From Salticus scenicus (taxonomy: Eukaryota > Arthropoda > Arachnida > Araneae > Salticidae), in contig OZ005651.1 of NCBI GenBank assembly GCA_963930645.1, positions 329,549,527 through 329,613,526 on the forward strand: a stretch of DNA of 64,000 nucleotides, given 5' to 3'. The notes beneath the pieces were generated by a model. It was not told where the DNA came from. It searched no databases and saw only the letters and a list, made by a program, of their open reading frames with translations. This document shows, piece after piece, positions 28,512 to 39,992 of the stretch. The translations under genes were made by a program, and so were the position numbers. The stretch's first letter is position 1; the number at the start of each line of letters is the position of its first letter.

Positions 28512-28827
28512 TCTAATTTGTTAACAAAATTTCTGTTGAAAATTGAATTCATTCTATGAATTTTCAAGTGATACAGAAAGAATATAATAGATTAAAAGTA
28601 AAACTAAAGAGAGGGGGGGGGGGGGGTTAAGCCTAGTCTAGGTGAGGTTTTTTGGGTTTAATTAGGTTTTTTTTTCTCCCACCCCCCTTATTTATTTATA
28701 TTTTGTGGTAAATTGTTCATAGTTTTATTTTTCAATTAGAAAAATAATTTTATTACTAAATCTATGATAGTAGATTGTTAATATTGGAATGTATGAGAAC
28801 CTAAAAGTTATTTTAAAAAGCAAACTG

Positions 28828-28834
28828 ACACACA

Positions 28835-28867
<33 letters not shown>
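28828..28867 (+). repeat. (CA)n followed by poly-A
   Basis: About eleven CA units running directly into about 18 A. Confidence 0.9.
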
Positions 28868-29454
28868 TCTCTATTATAACTCAGTTTTTACTTAATTTAC
28901 TTATTATTATTACTTTAATTTACTTATTAGATAAGAAGCTAACCAAAATGAGACATAGAATGCAATTATGCTAAATAACTGCTTCAAGAATCCCACTTCA
29001 ATCTCAAGGCATAAAAAATCTCAAAATTTTTACATGACCTGTCAGTCATGTTAGTCTGGAGAATACATGCCCAAATACCTGGGCCCAACATTCACATATC
29101 TAGTGAAAAGAATTTAACATTATATTGACATTGCTTATTTCAGTTTAAGCAAAAGTTTTAGACAAGATGCTATATTTTAAAGTTATTTTTGGAAAGTTAT
29201 TTTTAATTAAATACTTGCATGCCAGCTGGGCATGTAAGCAGGGCCTGATTATCGCACAGGCCGAGTAGGCCTCGGCCTAGGGCACCGAAATCTAGGGGCA
29301 CCAAAATAGTTTTTAAAATGAAATTTTTGGCAAAGATTTCATCAAAAAAAATTAACTGAAAGTTAGCTAACAATAATAATCTTTAGTTGAAAATAGGGAC
29401 TTTTTAAATACCTTTTGACCAATTACACTGTTCTGGAAAAAAAAAAAAAAAAAA

Positions 29455-29935
29455 AATCGAGGTCCGATACCATTCTTGCTGATTCTTATGTAAAATGATC
29501 TCCTGAATCCGATTATGACTCCCATTTTGCCCAGTCACCCACCGTTTTCTAGATACACCACCCCCTTCCTCAATTTCTTTCTCTGTTCGATAATTTTATA
29601 ACCATGAATTTGTTTTGAAGAATGAAAAATAATTAATTTAACATCTAAAAACAGAAAAATATAAAGTTTAAAATTTTTCCCTTGTCGGAAATGTCCATGT
29701 TTTAAAATTTTCCAACTCTGTAGCCCCTCAGAAGATATTTAACGGTTAAAATAATGCTCTTCCCTCCTAAAACTCAAATTTATAGCCATAAAATCACCGA
29801 AAAATGATAAAAATAGGGGACCATTCCTAAAAAACGCTGGATGATAGGGCAAAATGAATGTCCTATTCGGATTCAGGAGGTCATTTTACATAAGAATATG
29901 TCGAAATGATGTCAAAGGCAATTTTCATACCGAAC
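29455..29935. mobile_element. MITE with about 80-bp TIRs, copy 2
   Basis: Same element as 27060-27550 (TACCATTCTTGCTGATTCTT ... TCATTTTACATAAGAATATG), nested in the level-2 hAT but outside the level-3 hAT. Confidence 0.75.
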
Positions 29936-30569
29936 AGTGTTATCTGATTAAATTAAAAAATAAAGCATTAGCTAGATTATGAAATGTACCAGTTTTTGTA
30001 GAGATCGGTTGAATGGATATATTTACAGCGGTTCTAAAAACAGGGCCCGCTTTACCATTAGGCGAACCTAAGCGGTCGCCTAGGGCCGCCGAAAAAGGAG
30101 GGCCGCCAAAAAAATTGAAACACCGGCCAAAATTTAAAGGAAAAAAAAATGGTGAAAGAAAAGCGAAAATCATAAATCAATTTTTAATTTTTTTTTTCTC
30201 TTTTAAGGAATATGTGTATATTCAATTGTGAATTAAAAGTAACCTTCTTTAAGGATTTTAACTTTGCATAAAAACACCTTAACCCTTTCAGGGGTAAGAA
30301 ATATCGCACATTTAAAATAAATTACCACCAGAATTTGCGAACAAGTTTAAAATACAAGAAATGAATGAAGAATTTTCTTTACGTTATTAAAGAAAAACTT
30401 TGTAAAAATTTCTAAGATGAATTTTTGCAGTTGGGAATAAAAAATAGATGTTCTGGTTAAGGTACTAAAATGTTGATTTTCAATAAATATATTCTTTGAT
30501 TTGAATGTGATAATGAATGAAAGCTAGATTTTTTCAAATTAGATGGAAAAAATGATGATGAGGAGCTGA

Positions 30570-30800
30570 ATGGTTTGCAATTTCAACCTGAACAATTTGG
30601 TTTTAGACCTAAACATTCCACCACCCATCAGAATAACAGAATTTATTCATGATAGTTTTATTAAATCTCAAAAATTCGAGACCCTTTTACTTGACATCAC
30701 TAACGCGTTTGACACTTTCGCATGGCGGCCTCATTTTTAAGCTCATTCAGCTGAAAATTCCAAGTCTTTATATCAAATTCATCCATAATCAACTAAACTA
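30570..30800 (+). pseudogene. decayed non-LTR retrotransposon reverse transcriptase fragment
   Basis: Read with two frame changes, the DNA encodes PEQFGFRPKHSTTHQ, then ITEFIHDSFIKSQKFETLLL continuing DITNAFDTF, then HGGLIFKLIQLKIPSLYIKF. These match the order of conserved blocks in LINE (Jockey/CR1-like) reverse transcriptases: QFGFR..HST, RITE, LDI..AFD, and a W/HxGL..KL segment. It is far too short and frameshifted to be active; only the first part of the palm is present. The exact clade is not assignable. Confidence 0.8.
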
Positions 30801-31053
30801 AATAATAGAATCAAAAATAAGAAAGTAGAAAAAATCACTATTAAATTTATAAGTATCTAATTAAAAAATTCATGTAAATTTTATACATTTGCGAAAAAAT
30901 AACTTCGTAAACAAGTCAGAAAATAGTTCAGATTTCAGAAAGATCTTAAGAATAAAAAAATACGTAAAATATATAAATTAAGATTAAAATATAAATAAGA
31001 ATAAATTTTAATTACATAAGGGCGATCTTTTCTCGTCTATGGTATCTAGAATA

Positions 31054-31223
31054 CAGTGTTGCCATATCTGGCGGATTCTTTATTCAATAGTCACCAGTAA
31101 TTGTTTATTGTAATGTTTACCTAATCGCTTCGAAGATTGATAGTCTATTATGTATATCAAATATCACTTCTCAAAATTATTGTGATTATTGAATAAAATA
31201 TTCCGCCAGATCTGGCAACACTG
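31054..31223. mobile_element. MITE, 170 bp, CAGTGTTGCCA ends
   Basis: Left CAGTGTTGCCATATCTGGCG; right reverse complement CAGTGTTGCCAGATCTGGCG. ATA lies just outside both ends. The related decayed copy is 16676-16854. Confidence 0.8.
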
Positions 31224-31319
31224 ATAGAACATCTGTTTCATGCGTTGACTTTAGATAGTCTTTTCTGCAAAAGGCTTTACCTTCATACAGAAAAATTAAA
31301 CGCTACTTTGATTCGCATC

Positions 31320-32640
31320 ACAGGTCCACCAGTGGTCGAGCGGTTCTGCGCTCAAAGCTGGTAGATAAGAAGTGCCCGGTGTGATATTGAAAATTATATA
31401 TTCTTTCTTAAAATTTAATTGCATTTAACTTCTTAAAATTATTTATTTTTTCCTTTTTTAAAAGGCTTCTTCAAAACGAAAAGAATTAGATTTATTTTCT
31501 ACAAAAGCGAATGTTACATTCTTTCAAATATTGCAGATAAAAAAAAAAAAAAAAAAAAAACGAAAGAAAAGAAAAAAGAAATAGCCGTGAATCATCTCTT
31601 CATTCCAACAAAAAATAAATAAATAATATATATATAATAACGGAATGAAAATCATAAGTACCGTTGTATGTTGCGGCTGCTTGTCATTAATTAACGCGTA
31701 TCAAATAAGTCTAATACTTCTATCAACGGTTAATATACATTTTCAGAAATAGATTTGAAAACGCGAGAAATAAAAGTTATTATTTTCATAATACTAAATC
31801 TGTCAATTCATCTTCGAGACTCAAGGAAATGTGTAATTATATCTGGCGTCAGCATGCATTATTATGTGTAATCTATCTTGATATTCCGTAATTTCAGAAT
31901 TAAATCGATTTGATTTATCACAATAGCTCAACGAATTTTATGGTTAACATATAATGTATAACGCACTTATGGCGACAAATATCTAAGCCACAATATTTGA
32001 AAATAATATATGTAAATTTTCGTACTGACTTAAAAAACTGGTGTTGCTGCGGCGTCCTAATTTGGCGAAAGTTCTTTTTGAAATTAATGTTTTTGCCAAA
32101 CTTCTAGTTCAATTTTTATCACTTTCGCTTCAGCTTCGGCGTTTAAAGGTAGCTTCGCTGTTTTGTCTGTACTCCCCGTGCCCATCTAGATATTGCTATC
32201 CAAAAAGGTGTACCTAGATATATTCATCTGCTAATTCCTTCTGTAAAATTTATTTGGATTAGACAATGTATTTTATTGTTCATGATTGTTCGGACTAATA
32301 TTGTGGATCAATTTCTCCATCCCAATTAAAAATTATATGTAACAGTTCTTCAATAAATAATCATCCGAGTTTTCGAGCAATCTGGATTGTTATTGGCACA
32401 TCGCATTTAATCCTTAATTTTTTTAGACTATCACGGCTATTAAAAGGACATAAATCTATACTAGCAACAATCTCTACAACACCCGGTTCAATCCCAGGTC
32501 GCGCTCATCAACCTAAACGTTCGGAATTTTCCGTGTTATTTTTTCCGAAACTCGCGTAAATACGGGCTAAGTCTCCTTAGAAAGACTCCCCCCCCCCCCC
32601 TCGGAGGGCATTCTACCAATAGGCTTCGGACCCTGGCGTA
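31320..32640 (+). mobile_element. level 4: tRNA-derived SINE split by a solo LTR
   Basis: Removing the LTR (31380-32481) and one CCCGG joins a tRNA-like head: A-box TGGTCGAGCGG at about 31333 and B-box GGTTCAATCCC at about 32485. The body follows with ACTCGCGTAAATA and GGCTAAGTCTCCTTAGAAAG. A diverged copy lies on the minus strand at 43035-43205. It is not a working tRNA gene. Confidence 0.8.
31380..32481. mobile_element. level 5: solo LTR, 1.1 kb
   Basis: Starts TGTGATATTG, ends CTACAACA (TG...CA), and is flanked by a perfect 5-bp duplication CCCGG (31375-31379; 32482-32486) that interrupts the SINE B-box region. It contains a late AATAAA near 32350. No internal retroviral-type genes are present, so this is a recombination-derived solo LTR. 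Confidence 0.85.
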
Positions 32641-32869
32641 GTCAATTGCTTTTAAACCCTAGCAATCAATTCGTATAAGAATATTTAATATTATGTCGCA
32701 CGTTTATGAATGAAAAGTTTCATAATTGTGTTTGAAAGTGATTAGTTTGCAATTAATAATAGCCAACACAAAATTTCATCTGATAAATCGATCCACTAAG
32801 AAATGAATTAATAAAATTTTTATTTCCCATATACATTAAGGAAAAGGTTCAAGCAAAAGTGAAGGGGAA

Positions 32870-33370
32870 AGTTTTTTTTAACACTTTTCAATAAAGGTTG
32901 AAAATGTTGACGACTTCGGTTTATCAGCATGGCCGTAGCTATTTAAAATGGTAGAAATAAGATAACCAGCTTGTGTACAGGGACACCCAAAAGGGTGACA
33001 GTTAATTGCTTTCTATTAGATGTAGTTTTATAAATCACATTTTAAAAACTTTTTACAGCGAAAATCGTATTAAAATTTAGATTTATTATTCATATGATAA
33101 AAAAAAAAAAAATCTATAGAATAGGGTATATTTAGCATTAAGATTTACAGGATCGCACCAAAATATTCAAACACATTATAAGAGCTTAAGAGCTACAATT
33201 GGAAATTGTTAGAACTGCATGTCAGTTTATGTTAAGGTTTTTTTAACACTTTTCAACAATGTTTTGGAGTGATTATGAATTCAGTTAGTTTGTCTGTCTG
33301 CATTTTTTTCCCGTTGTGTGATAACGTAGGCAAAGTACATTAAAAGTTAAACGGGGCAACAAGACATACA
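32870..33370 (+). repeat. dispersed repeat of the 49.5 kb family
   Basis: Contains AACACTTTTCAATAAAGGTT, GTGTACAGGGACACCCAAAA, TTTGTCTGTCTGCATT and the end motif TAACGTAGGCAAAGTACATT seen also near 50968. Lies inside the level-3 hAT. Confidence 0.7.
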
Positions 33371-35633
33371 TTTGGAAAATATTAATAGTTGTGCAAACCA
33401 AAGGATTTTCCATTCTTGTTTAAAAAATGAAACGAATTTTTGTTATCATCTGGTTTAATGTAAAATTGAAAATTACCATTTATTATGGAAGGATTAAAAT
33501 TATAATAAAAATAAGTACTAATTAAAAAAAAAAAAAAAAACAGTAATATTTTAATATTGTTATTATTCACTCTGGAACTTTGCCGGTGGTAAAAATGTAG
33601 CAACTTGATAGATTCACTCTGTTTAGTGATGCGATGCCGCAATGTGATAGCTAAGCGATGGTGAGGGAATGACAGATTTCAAATTCCCTTTTCTTCTGTC
33701 CATACAAAAATTCTCTTTTTCATTCCATTGTAATAGATTTTACTCAAATTTTCGGCCAAACAGTTATTGGTGCAAGCTGTATATGGCATATGAGCAACAG
33801 GTACAGATATAACAGTATTGATGTACAGTAGTTCCGTTGTACATCAATATGTGCGATGTCAGGTAGAGAATGGAGATTAGTATAAATAGAAATTTTAAGG
33901 CATTTTTCCAATTGAACGTTTAGCATAATCAAGTAGAAAAACTAAAAGTTTGATTCAACTTGTTTATTTTTTCTTATTGCTAAATATACCAAATCCAGTT
34001 CAATTGTTCAAAAAAAAAAAAAAAAGAGTTCTTTAAATTTATATTACTTATAATATTAGAATAAGTTGAATCTTAATATAGTAGTTTCCTCTTTTGTAAG
34101 GTAGAAGGGGTGGAGGGAGAGGGATCACAGTGAGAAAATTTACCTGAGGTCACATGAAATCTATAAGCTACCCTAACGTAATATCTATTAGAGGGGGCCG
34201 CCAAAAATCCATTGCTTAGGGCCGCCAAAATTGTAAAGTGGCCCCTGTCTAAAAATCCAGGGAAAGTTTCACTGACAGACTTACAGTTATATAATATAAA
34301 TTAAAGAACTTTGTAGCATGCTAATGGGAAATATCTTTACATTTTCAATAGTATTTGGTCATGTGTTAATATTTAAATACCTGCTGACTTTGTATGGTAT
34401 GAATGAGATAGATTAGGATTAAAAAAGAAAAAAAAAAAGTATTATAAAATATTAAATAATCTAAAAAATTACATTTCTATGGAAGTGAATTCCGGCAGTC
34501 ATAGAAGAAATATAATATTCCCTCCTCCAATAATAATTATTATTTGAGGTCTCTTTGCAAAAGAAGTGAAAACTAATTTCTTATGATGGTGATGCCTTAA
34601 CTTTGTTGCCAGCAATCAAACTCAGCGCACAAATTAAAAAAAAAAAAAAAACTCTTAATTTTTTTTTTGAGGGGGGAGGGGAGGGCACTTCCGGGCCTTG
34701 GGCCCCAGCAGGTCGTAATCAGGCTCTGCATGTAAGTGGAAAAAGTACATGCCTAATCTGAATTTTTAAATGCCCTGGGCATGTTGGGCAATATAATTTT
34801 CGAGCCCTGTTAAATCTCAAACCTAAAATACCTTTTTTCAATTTAAAGTTTGTTTTTCATAATATTACATTCATAAAATTTCATTTTCATATTTACCTTA
34901 ATCATTCATAATGTTGATCTTATTTACAAACATTCCATTTAATTTTTTCCCATTTTTCGATATTGTTTAGGTACATTTAAAAAGTACAAAAGAAGAATAC
35001 TGATTCAAAATTTTATTAATTTAAATATAAAATTTATTTTCTTTTACATAGTAAATAAATTTATAGCATAAATGTAAAATAACAGTATCATAAAATAAAA
35101 TAAAAGATTTGTGATGTGACTTAATATTTTAATTTTTGAGACAGTAAAATTTAATTAAAGGTTTTCTGCTGTGATAAAATATGTTTTATTCTTTAAACTT
35201 TAGTATATATGTGTGTGTAATGGGTTAAAATGTGCAGGTGGGGGAGGGTAGACAGCTCTATCTAAAAAAGATTTGTTATTTTAATTTAATAAAAATGTAA
35301 CTAATTGTAAAAAGTATAAATATTTTATTTTAAAAGAAAAAATTAAATCTACACAACATGAATGCTGATCATTCAGTTAATTAAAAAAATTGTTTGGGAA
35401 ATGTAGTTTAGGAAAAGAATACTAGTAAATTTGATCAAATAATGATTCGGTTGTATAATCTTTGATTATTAGACATTTGATAGATTTTACTTTACAGAAA
35501 TGTAAAGGAAAATTATAAAATCTTTATTTAATAGTATTATACTTAATGTTAATTTAAAACAAAGATTTTATAAAAGATGTTTTCTGGCATGCATAATGAT
35601 CACATTTAGCTCCATATTAATATATGTATATAT

Positions 35634-36413
35634 CAGGGCTTCAAAAATCCAAAATTTTTACATGCCCTATCTGGCTTTTTAGTCTGGAGAATACATGCCT
35701 GAATCAAATTTTTACATGCCCAAATATCTTATTCAAATGCATATTAATAAAAACATTCACATAGGGTAGGTGCTCCTGTGATTGGCATGCTCCAGTAATT
35801 GACATCTATGACGAAATAATTAATAAATAAGAAAAATAATAAAATAACATATTACATATAAGAATTTTAACATTTTACGTTAAACACTGGAGCATAGGGT
35901 GCTAATAACTGGTAAAATGAATAACTAGCAGTGTCAAACACTGGAAAATAGGGGGCCAATTACTGATAAAATGAAAAACTGGCAGTGTTAATTGCTGGAA
36001 CAATTGAGTGGGTGTCAAATAAAAATTCATTAAAAAAAAAAAAAAAAATGTTATTAAATGTATATATTTTAACATATATGTGGTTCTGAATGTCTCTCAT
36101 ACCATATGTACTAACTTAAGATCTTTAAAAATATTTTCTGATGACTAGAACATTTTAAGAACATCAGAGATTGCTCTAAAAGTGTCAATCACTGGTGCAC
36201 TTACCCTATCTAGTGAAAAGAATTTAACAACACTATGCCTATGTTGACATTATTTATTTCAAATTAATTTAAGTAAAAGTCTTAGATAACATGCTACAAT
36301 TTAAAATTATTTTAGATTAAATATTTGCATGTCCAGCTGGGCATATAAGGGGAAAAAATACATGCCCAATCTGAATTTTTACATGCCCTGGGCAATATAA
36401 TTTTTGAGTCCCG
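35634..36413. mobile_element. second copy of the CATGCC-rich hAT-like element
   Basis: Ends CAGGGCTTCAAAAATC and, reverse complement, CGGGACTCAAAAAT. Outer 8-mers GTATATAT and ATATATAT match at 7 of 8. It lacks the level-2 insertion and so gives its empty site, but carries its own insertion at 35764-36206. Confidence 0.8.
35764..36206. mobile_element. TA-flanked MITE, 443 bp, nested
   Basis: Ends GGGTAGGTGCTCC and, reverse complement, GGGTAAGTGCACC, flanked by TA (35762-35763; 36207-36208). Copy 1 of the host element near 29095 shows CACATATCTAG, exactly the site before insertion. Tc1/mariner-type target choice. Internal direct repeats contain TAATTACTGATAAAATG-like units. Confidence 0.85.
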
Positions 36414-36420
36414 ATATATA

Positions 36421-36950
36421 TTTGAAAGCTTTGTTGATTTGGAATCGAACAGTAGATTACAGAAATTTCTACCGCCAGATGGCGCTGTAATATTATAAAA
36501 TTTCAATATTTCAGATTCTAATTATGATTAAATTATTTTTAATACATCATTCGATAGATATTTTAAAGTACTTTTATATTATCGAAAGTGGCATTCGAGA
36601 TTTCACCTGATTTACACGTTTTAAGGTGTCCTGAGTAGGTTTTCTTTTGTATCTCAGCTACTAATTAAAATAATTAAATAAGTAATACATCATTTGAAAG
36701 CTTTGTTGATTTGGAATTGAACAGTAGATTACATAAATTTCTACCGCCAGATGGCGCTGTAATATTTTAAAATTTCAATATTTCAAATTCTAATTATGAT
36801 TAAATTATTTTTAATACATCATTCGAAAGATATTTTAAAGTTTTTTTTATATATTATCGAAAGTGGAATTCGCGATTTCACCTTATTTACACGTTTTAAG
36901 GTCTCCTGATTAGGTTTTCTTTTGCATTTCAGCTAATTGAGTTAGACCGT
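36421..36950 (+). repeat. two tandem copies of a 272-bp repeat with GATGGCGCTG
   Basis: The TTTGAAAGCTTTGTTGATTT unit begins at 36421 and again at 36693. Each has ACCGCCAGATGGCGCTGTAA and later ATTTACACGTTTTAAGG. Confidence 0.9.
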
Positions 36951-36999
36951 TCAAAAGTGGTATATGTAGATAAATTAGGAGGGGCTGGAAGGGTGGGGA

Positions 37000-37430
37000 A
37001 GAAATAAGCGCGCAGGGCGCGTATCCCCTAACCTGTGCGCGCGCACGGGATTGCGCTCCCGAAGGCAGTGGGAACCCGGTCTGACTTTTTACCCGAAGAG
37101 AAATGAATTTTTAATTTTCTTTTCTTAAAAATAAAAGTTTCAGTTAAGAAGGAATATGTGCGCGCAGCGCACGTATATCTTCACACGTGCTCGCGCCAGT
37201 GGGAACCCGGTGTGAGTTTTTAACCTATCAGAAATGATTTTTTTTTTTTTTTTTTTTTTTTTCTAAATGGGGCACGAAGGGTCAGGGAAGGAATACGCGC
37301 GCGCAGCGCGTGTATCCCTTAACTTGCACGGGATTGCGCTGCCGAAGGCAGTGGAAACCCGGTGCAACTTTTTACCCGATCAGAAATGATTTTTTTTTTC
37401 TTAAGAATAAAAGTTACTGTTAGTGATTCA
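37000..37430 (+). repeat. three CpG-rich tandem repeats, about 130-146 bp
   Basis: Units begin near 37010, 37154 and 37287 with CGCGCAGCGCGTGTATC-type sequence, continue ACGGGATTGCGCTGCCGAAG and GTGGGAACCCGG, and end in a T-run. Dense CpG and alternating purine-pyrimidine stretches stand out against the AT-rich background. No gene is seen; this is a repeat rather than a CpG-island promoter. Confidence 0.85.
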
Positions 37431-38210
37431 TTTAAAAATACTGACCGGCTAGTATTCTTATTACTATTTGAATTGCATCAAGATCAACAGATTTACAAAA
37501 TTTAGGAATTAGCAACATTTATATGTTTACATATTTACAACTTGAGACTTATAGTTACAAAGACTTTTTGTCTCTAATGATCCTTGTGACAAAGTCACGC
37601 TAAATTTCCGTCGGCCTCCATCTTCCAACATTTATATAATAATGTTATGGTAGATTGTTTTAATTTTTTCTTAGTCTTTTTTCCAATGTAATGAACAATC
37701 AGTCCGATTTCTGAAAATATCTTTTATGACTAATTAAAAAATAAAATAACATGTATTCAAATTTTTGAAGATTAGTGTATTTTAATTTTATACAATAAAA
37801 TAATTTTTAAAAATTGAGTAAAATTTATAAATACATTTCATTTAGTACTGGGTGAATTGCATATAGATATGGTTTCTGTTAAATTAAAAATGTAAGTTAT
37901 TTAAGATAGATAAATAAATACTAATTAGTGGGGAAGGGGCTAGATTTTCTATTTAAATACATATCCTCATTTTAAACTGAATAAAACGCCAATCGATCGT
38001 AGAAAATTGCAATTTTTACAGTATTTTTGTTAATATAATTTGAATATACTGCTTCAAAATAAATATATGAAAAATATTAGTTTATTATTATTATTACTGT
38101 TTTTATGTAATAAATCGATTGACTGACTATGTTTGTTTGTTTTATTGATAACATTTTCACCAGGTCAACGAAATATATGAAATAGAGTGATAAATGGTAA
38201 TCCCTGAGAA

Positions 38211-38248
38211 GGTGCAAGATGAGTCATGTGACATGCTCCTCTTGCACC
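38211..38248. promoter_or_regulatory. candidate regulatory palindrome with AP-1 and E-box-like sites
   Basis: GGTGCAAGA and its inverse TCTTGCACC enclose TGAGTCA (AP-1 type) overlapping GTCATGTGAC (E-box-like). The surrounding 38200-38345 is less AT-rich than its neighbours. Function is inferred only. Confidence 0.25.
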
Positions 38249-38370
38249 TGCGTATTCGGTGATTTCCTTGGTTACAGTTTATTTTCAATGAATTTCTATG
38301 GCAACTGCTTGGAGATAACAGCCAATGTTTTTGTTTACTTACGTAATTTAACATTTTTTTCCCCCTTCTT

Positions 38371-38377
38371 CTATATA

Positions 38378-38428
<51 letters not shown>
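38371..38428. repeat. (TA)n microsatellite
   Basis: About 56 bases of nearly pure TA. Confidence 0.95.
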
Positions 38429-38744
38429 TTTTTATTTCGTGTAGTCAAACTTTAACTGACAAAATATTTAAAAATAGTTGATAAATTATTAATTGTTGTT
38501 AAATTTAGCTTTTTTAAAAGTTTATGTTTTCTTTATAAACACTTTTAAACTGTGCTGAGAAATGATGAAAGAAACAGTATTTTATTATTTGTTATAATGT
38601 GAAATATGTGAACAATTATTTTTAGAGACCCTCCAGAGAGCATCCAGCCTAGATCTAGTTTTATTACTTGATCATATAAAATTTGAATACTTTGGAAAAT
38701 AAACGTAAATTCAATCAGCGACGAAATGATCACACATAATTCGG

Positions 38745-38885
38745 TTGATTGATTGGTTGAGTTTAACGTCGCATAAATACTGTGCAAATGGGTAATTGGT
38801 GTGGTGACGGTTTGGGGTGCATCCCTAAGGAGGGTCCGGAGACATGCTATGCATTACAATTTCGATCCTCCACGGAGGGGATCAC
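38745..38885 (-). mobile_element. 5'-truncated copy of the 59.5 kb SINE
   Basis: Shares GGTTGATTGATTGGTTGAGT-type tail, ACGTCGCA, GGTCCGGAGACATGC and GATCCTCCACGGA with 59318-59470. The tRNA-like head is missing. Confidence 0.8.
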
Positions 38886-38889
38886 ACAT

Positions 38890-39300
38890 TTCGGAAATCG
38901 GCTATAAAAATATGTTGTATTACTTAAATGAGCTTTGAAAAAAGCTTAAATTTTGTCTATTAGCCAGGAATTAATTGCATAGTTCTGCAATCGGCCGTAA
39001 AAATAACTAACTAATAAAAATAAAAAAAGCATATCTGCAATTAGTTATGCAAAAAATATATAATTTCTGCAATTAAATATAAATTAATTCAAAGAGCAGC
39101 AAAAAGATCCTGCATTTCGGAAATCTTTGTAAAAAGCACGAATGTTGTTCATGATTAGCAGGCAGCATTTGTTAGCGGAAAAAATCATTTGTTTTCTGAA
39201 TCACCTGCAATCAAACATAATTTATTTTTATTAGAGGCGAAATAGTTCTGCATTTCGGCAATCAGCCGCAGAAATGAGGAATCTTATTTATCAATCGGTC
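38890..39300 (+). repeat. degenerate tandem repeats around CATTTCGGAAATC
   Basis: Four units at about 38890, 38985, 39112 and 39250 contain TTTCGGAAATCGGCTATAAA-like sequence (variants CTGCAATCGGCCGTAAAAAT and CGGCAATCAGCCGCAGAAAT). Confidence 0.55.
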
Positions 39301-39779
39301 ACAAGAAATGCGTACCTCAACTGATAAAAATTGAGTCCGAAAATGGACTCTTCACAAAACGACCATTCACAAAAATCAGCGAACATAAAAAAAAAACTTA
39401 TACAAAAATACCGGCAAATTTAAAACGGACTCTACAAAAATAAGCCAATTTTAAACGAGTTCTTCATACAAAATCAGATGAAACTATTGTTTATTTTGAT
39501 AATCAATCGAAAAAGCTGCGAGTAACTAAAAGGATCCACCGGCCACTGACAAATGACTTAAAATTTAACGAAGGTTTCATATAAAAGTTTATCGTTCCAT
39601 TTCATATTTATAAATTGAACTATGTTAACTCTGTTCAATAAAATATATATTCAGGCAACAATTCTTTTAGTTTTTGATACATTTTTTATAGATTTGAAAT
39701 CTTTAAATTGCGTTATCTCAGTTTGCATTTTTTCGTGAATTCTTGATCTTCAAAATGCTAAAGCTTCAACAGATATTTA

Positions 39780-39992
39780 CAATCGGCAGCAAAATTATTC
39801 GAGCGCTAACAAAAATTCCTATGTAAAAAAAGTACACTTAATACTGTTTTGTTAAATAAATCCTTGTCGAATCATAATCTTAGACTAACTGAGAACATGA
39901 TTCGACAAGGATTTATTTAATAAAACAGTATTAAGTGTACTTTTTTTATATAGGAATTTTTGCTAGCACTCGAATAATTTTGCTGCCGACTG
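39780..39992. mobile_element. palindromic Tc1/mariner-like MITE, copy 1 (213 bp)
   Basis: TA-flanked. Ends CAATCGGCAGCAAAATTATT and the inverse of CAGTCGGCAGCAAAATTATT. The arms pair almost completely, including TCCTTGTCGAATCA and its inverse, with a short centre near 39880. Confidence 0.92.

Larger units (their letters stand above)
30041..34247. mobile_element. level 3: hAT-like insertion, 4.2 kb span
   Basis: Ends CAGGGCCCGCTTTAC and, reverse complement, CAGGGGCCACTTTAC. Perfect 8-bp duplication TCTAAAAA at 30033-30040 and 34248-34255. Subterminal GGGCCGCCAAAA motifs occur at both ends. It carries the RT fragment, a MITE and the SINE/LTR pair. The two overlapping short frames at 29940-30231 straddle its left end and are not genes. 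Confidence 0.92.
29239..34728. mobile_element. level 2: hAT-like insertion, 5.5 kb span
   Basis: TIRs CAGGGCCTGATTA and CAGAGCCTGATTA (one mismatch in 13). Perfect 8-bp duplication CATGTAAG at 29231-29238 and 34729-34736. The related copy of the host element near 36335 shows the uninterrupted sequence (CAGCTGGGCATATAAGGGGA), an empty site. Its own sequence beyond the nested elements is short, so it is non-autonomous. Confidence 0.92.
29005..34809. mobile_element. level 1: hAT-like CATGCC-rich element split by later insertions
   Basis: The two parts, 29005-29238 and 34737-34809, together match the copy at 35634-36413 (TTTTTACATG; TAGTCTGGAGAATACATGCC; CAGCTGGGCAT; GCCCTGGGCA). Ends CAAGGCATAAAAAATC and, reverse complement, CAGGGCTCGAAAAT. 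The outer 8-mers TTCAATCT and TTAAATCT differ at one base, consistent with an aged target duplication. Confidence 0.75.

Noticed and set aside
31325..31380. tRNA-like sequence (A-box TGGTCGAGCGG)
   Set aside because: The B-box is 1.1 kb away behind a solo LTR and the body continues as a SINE with another copy at 43 kb; not a tRNA gene.
38890..39300. Possible CRISPR-like spaced repeats
   Set aside because: Spacing and repeats are irregular and diverged, in a eukaryotic intron-like context; degenerate tandem repeat.
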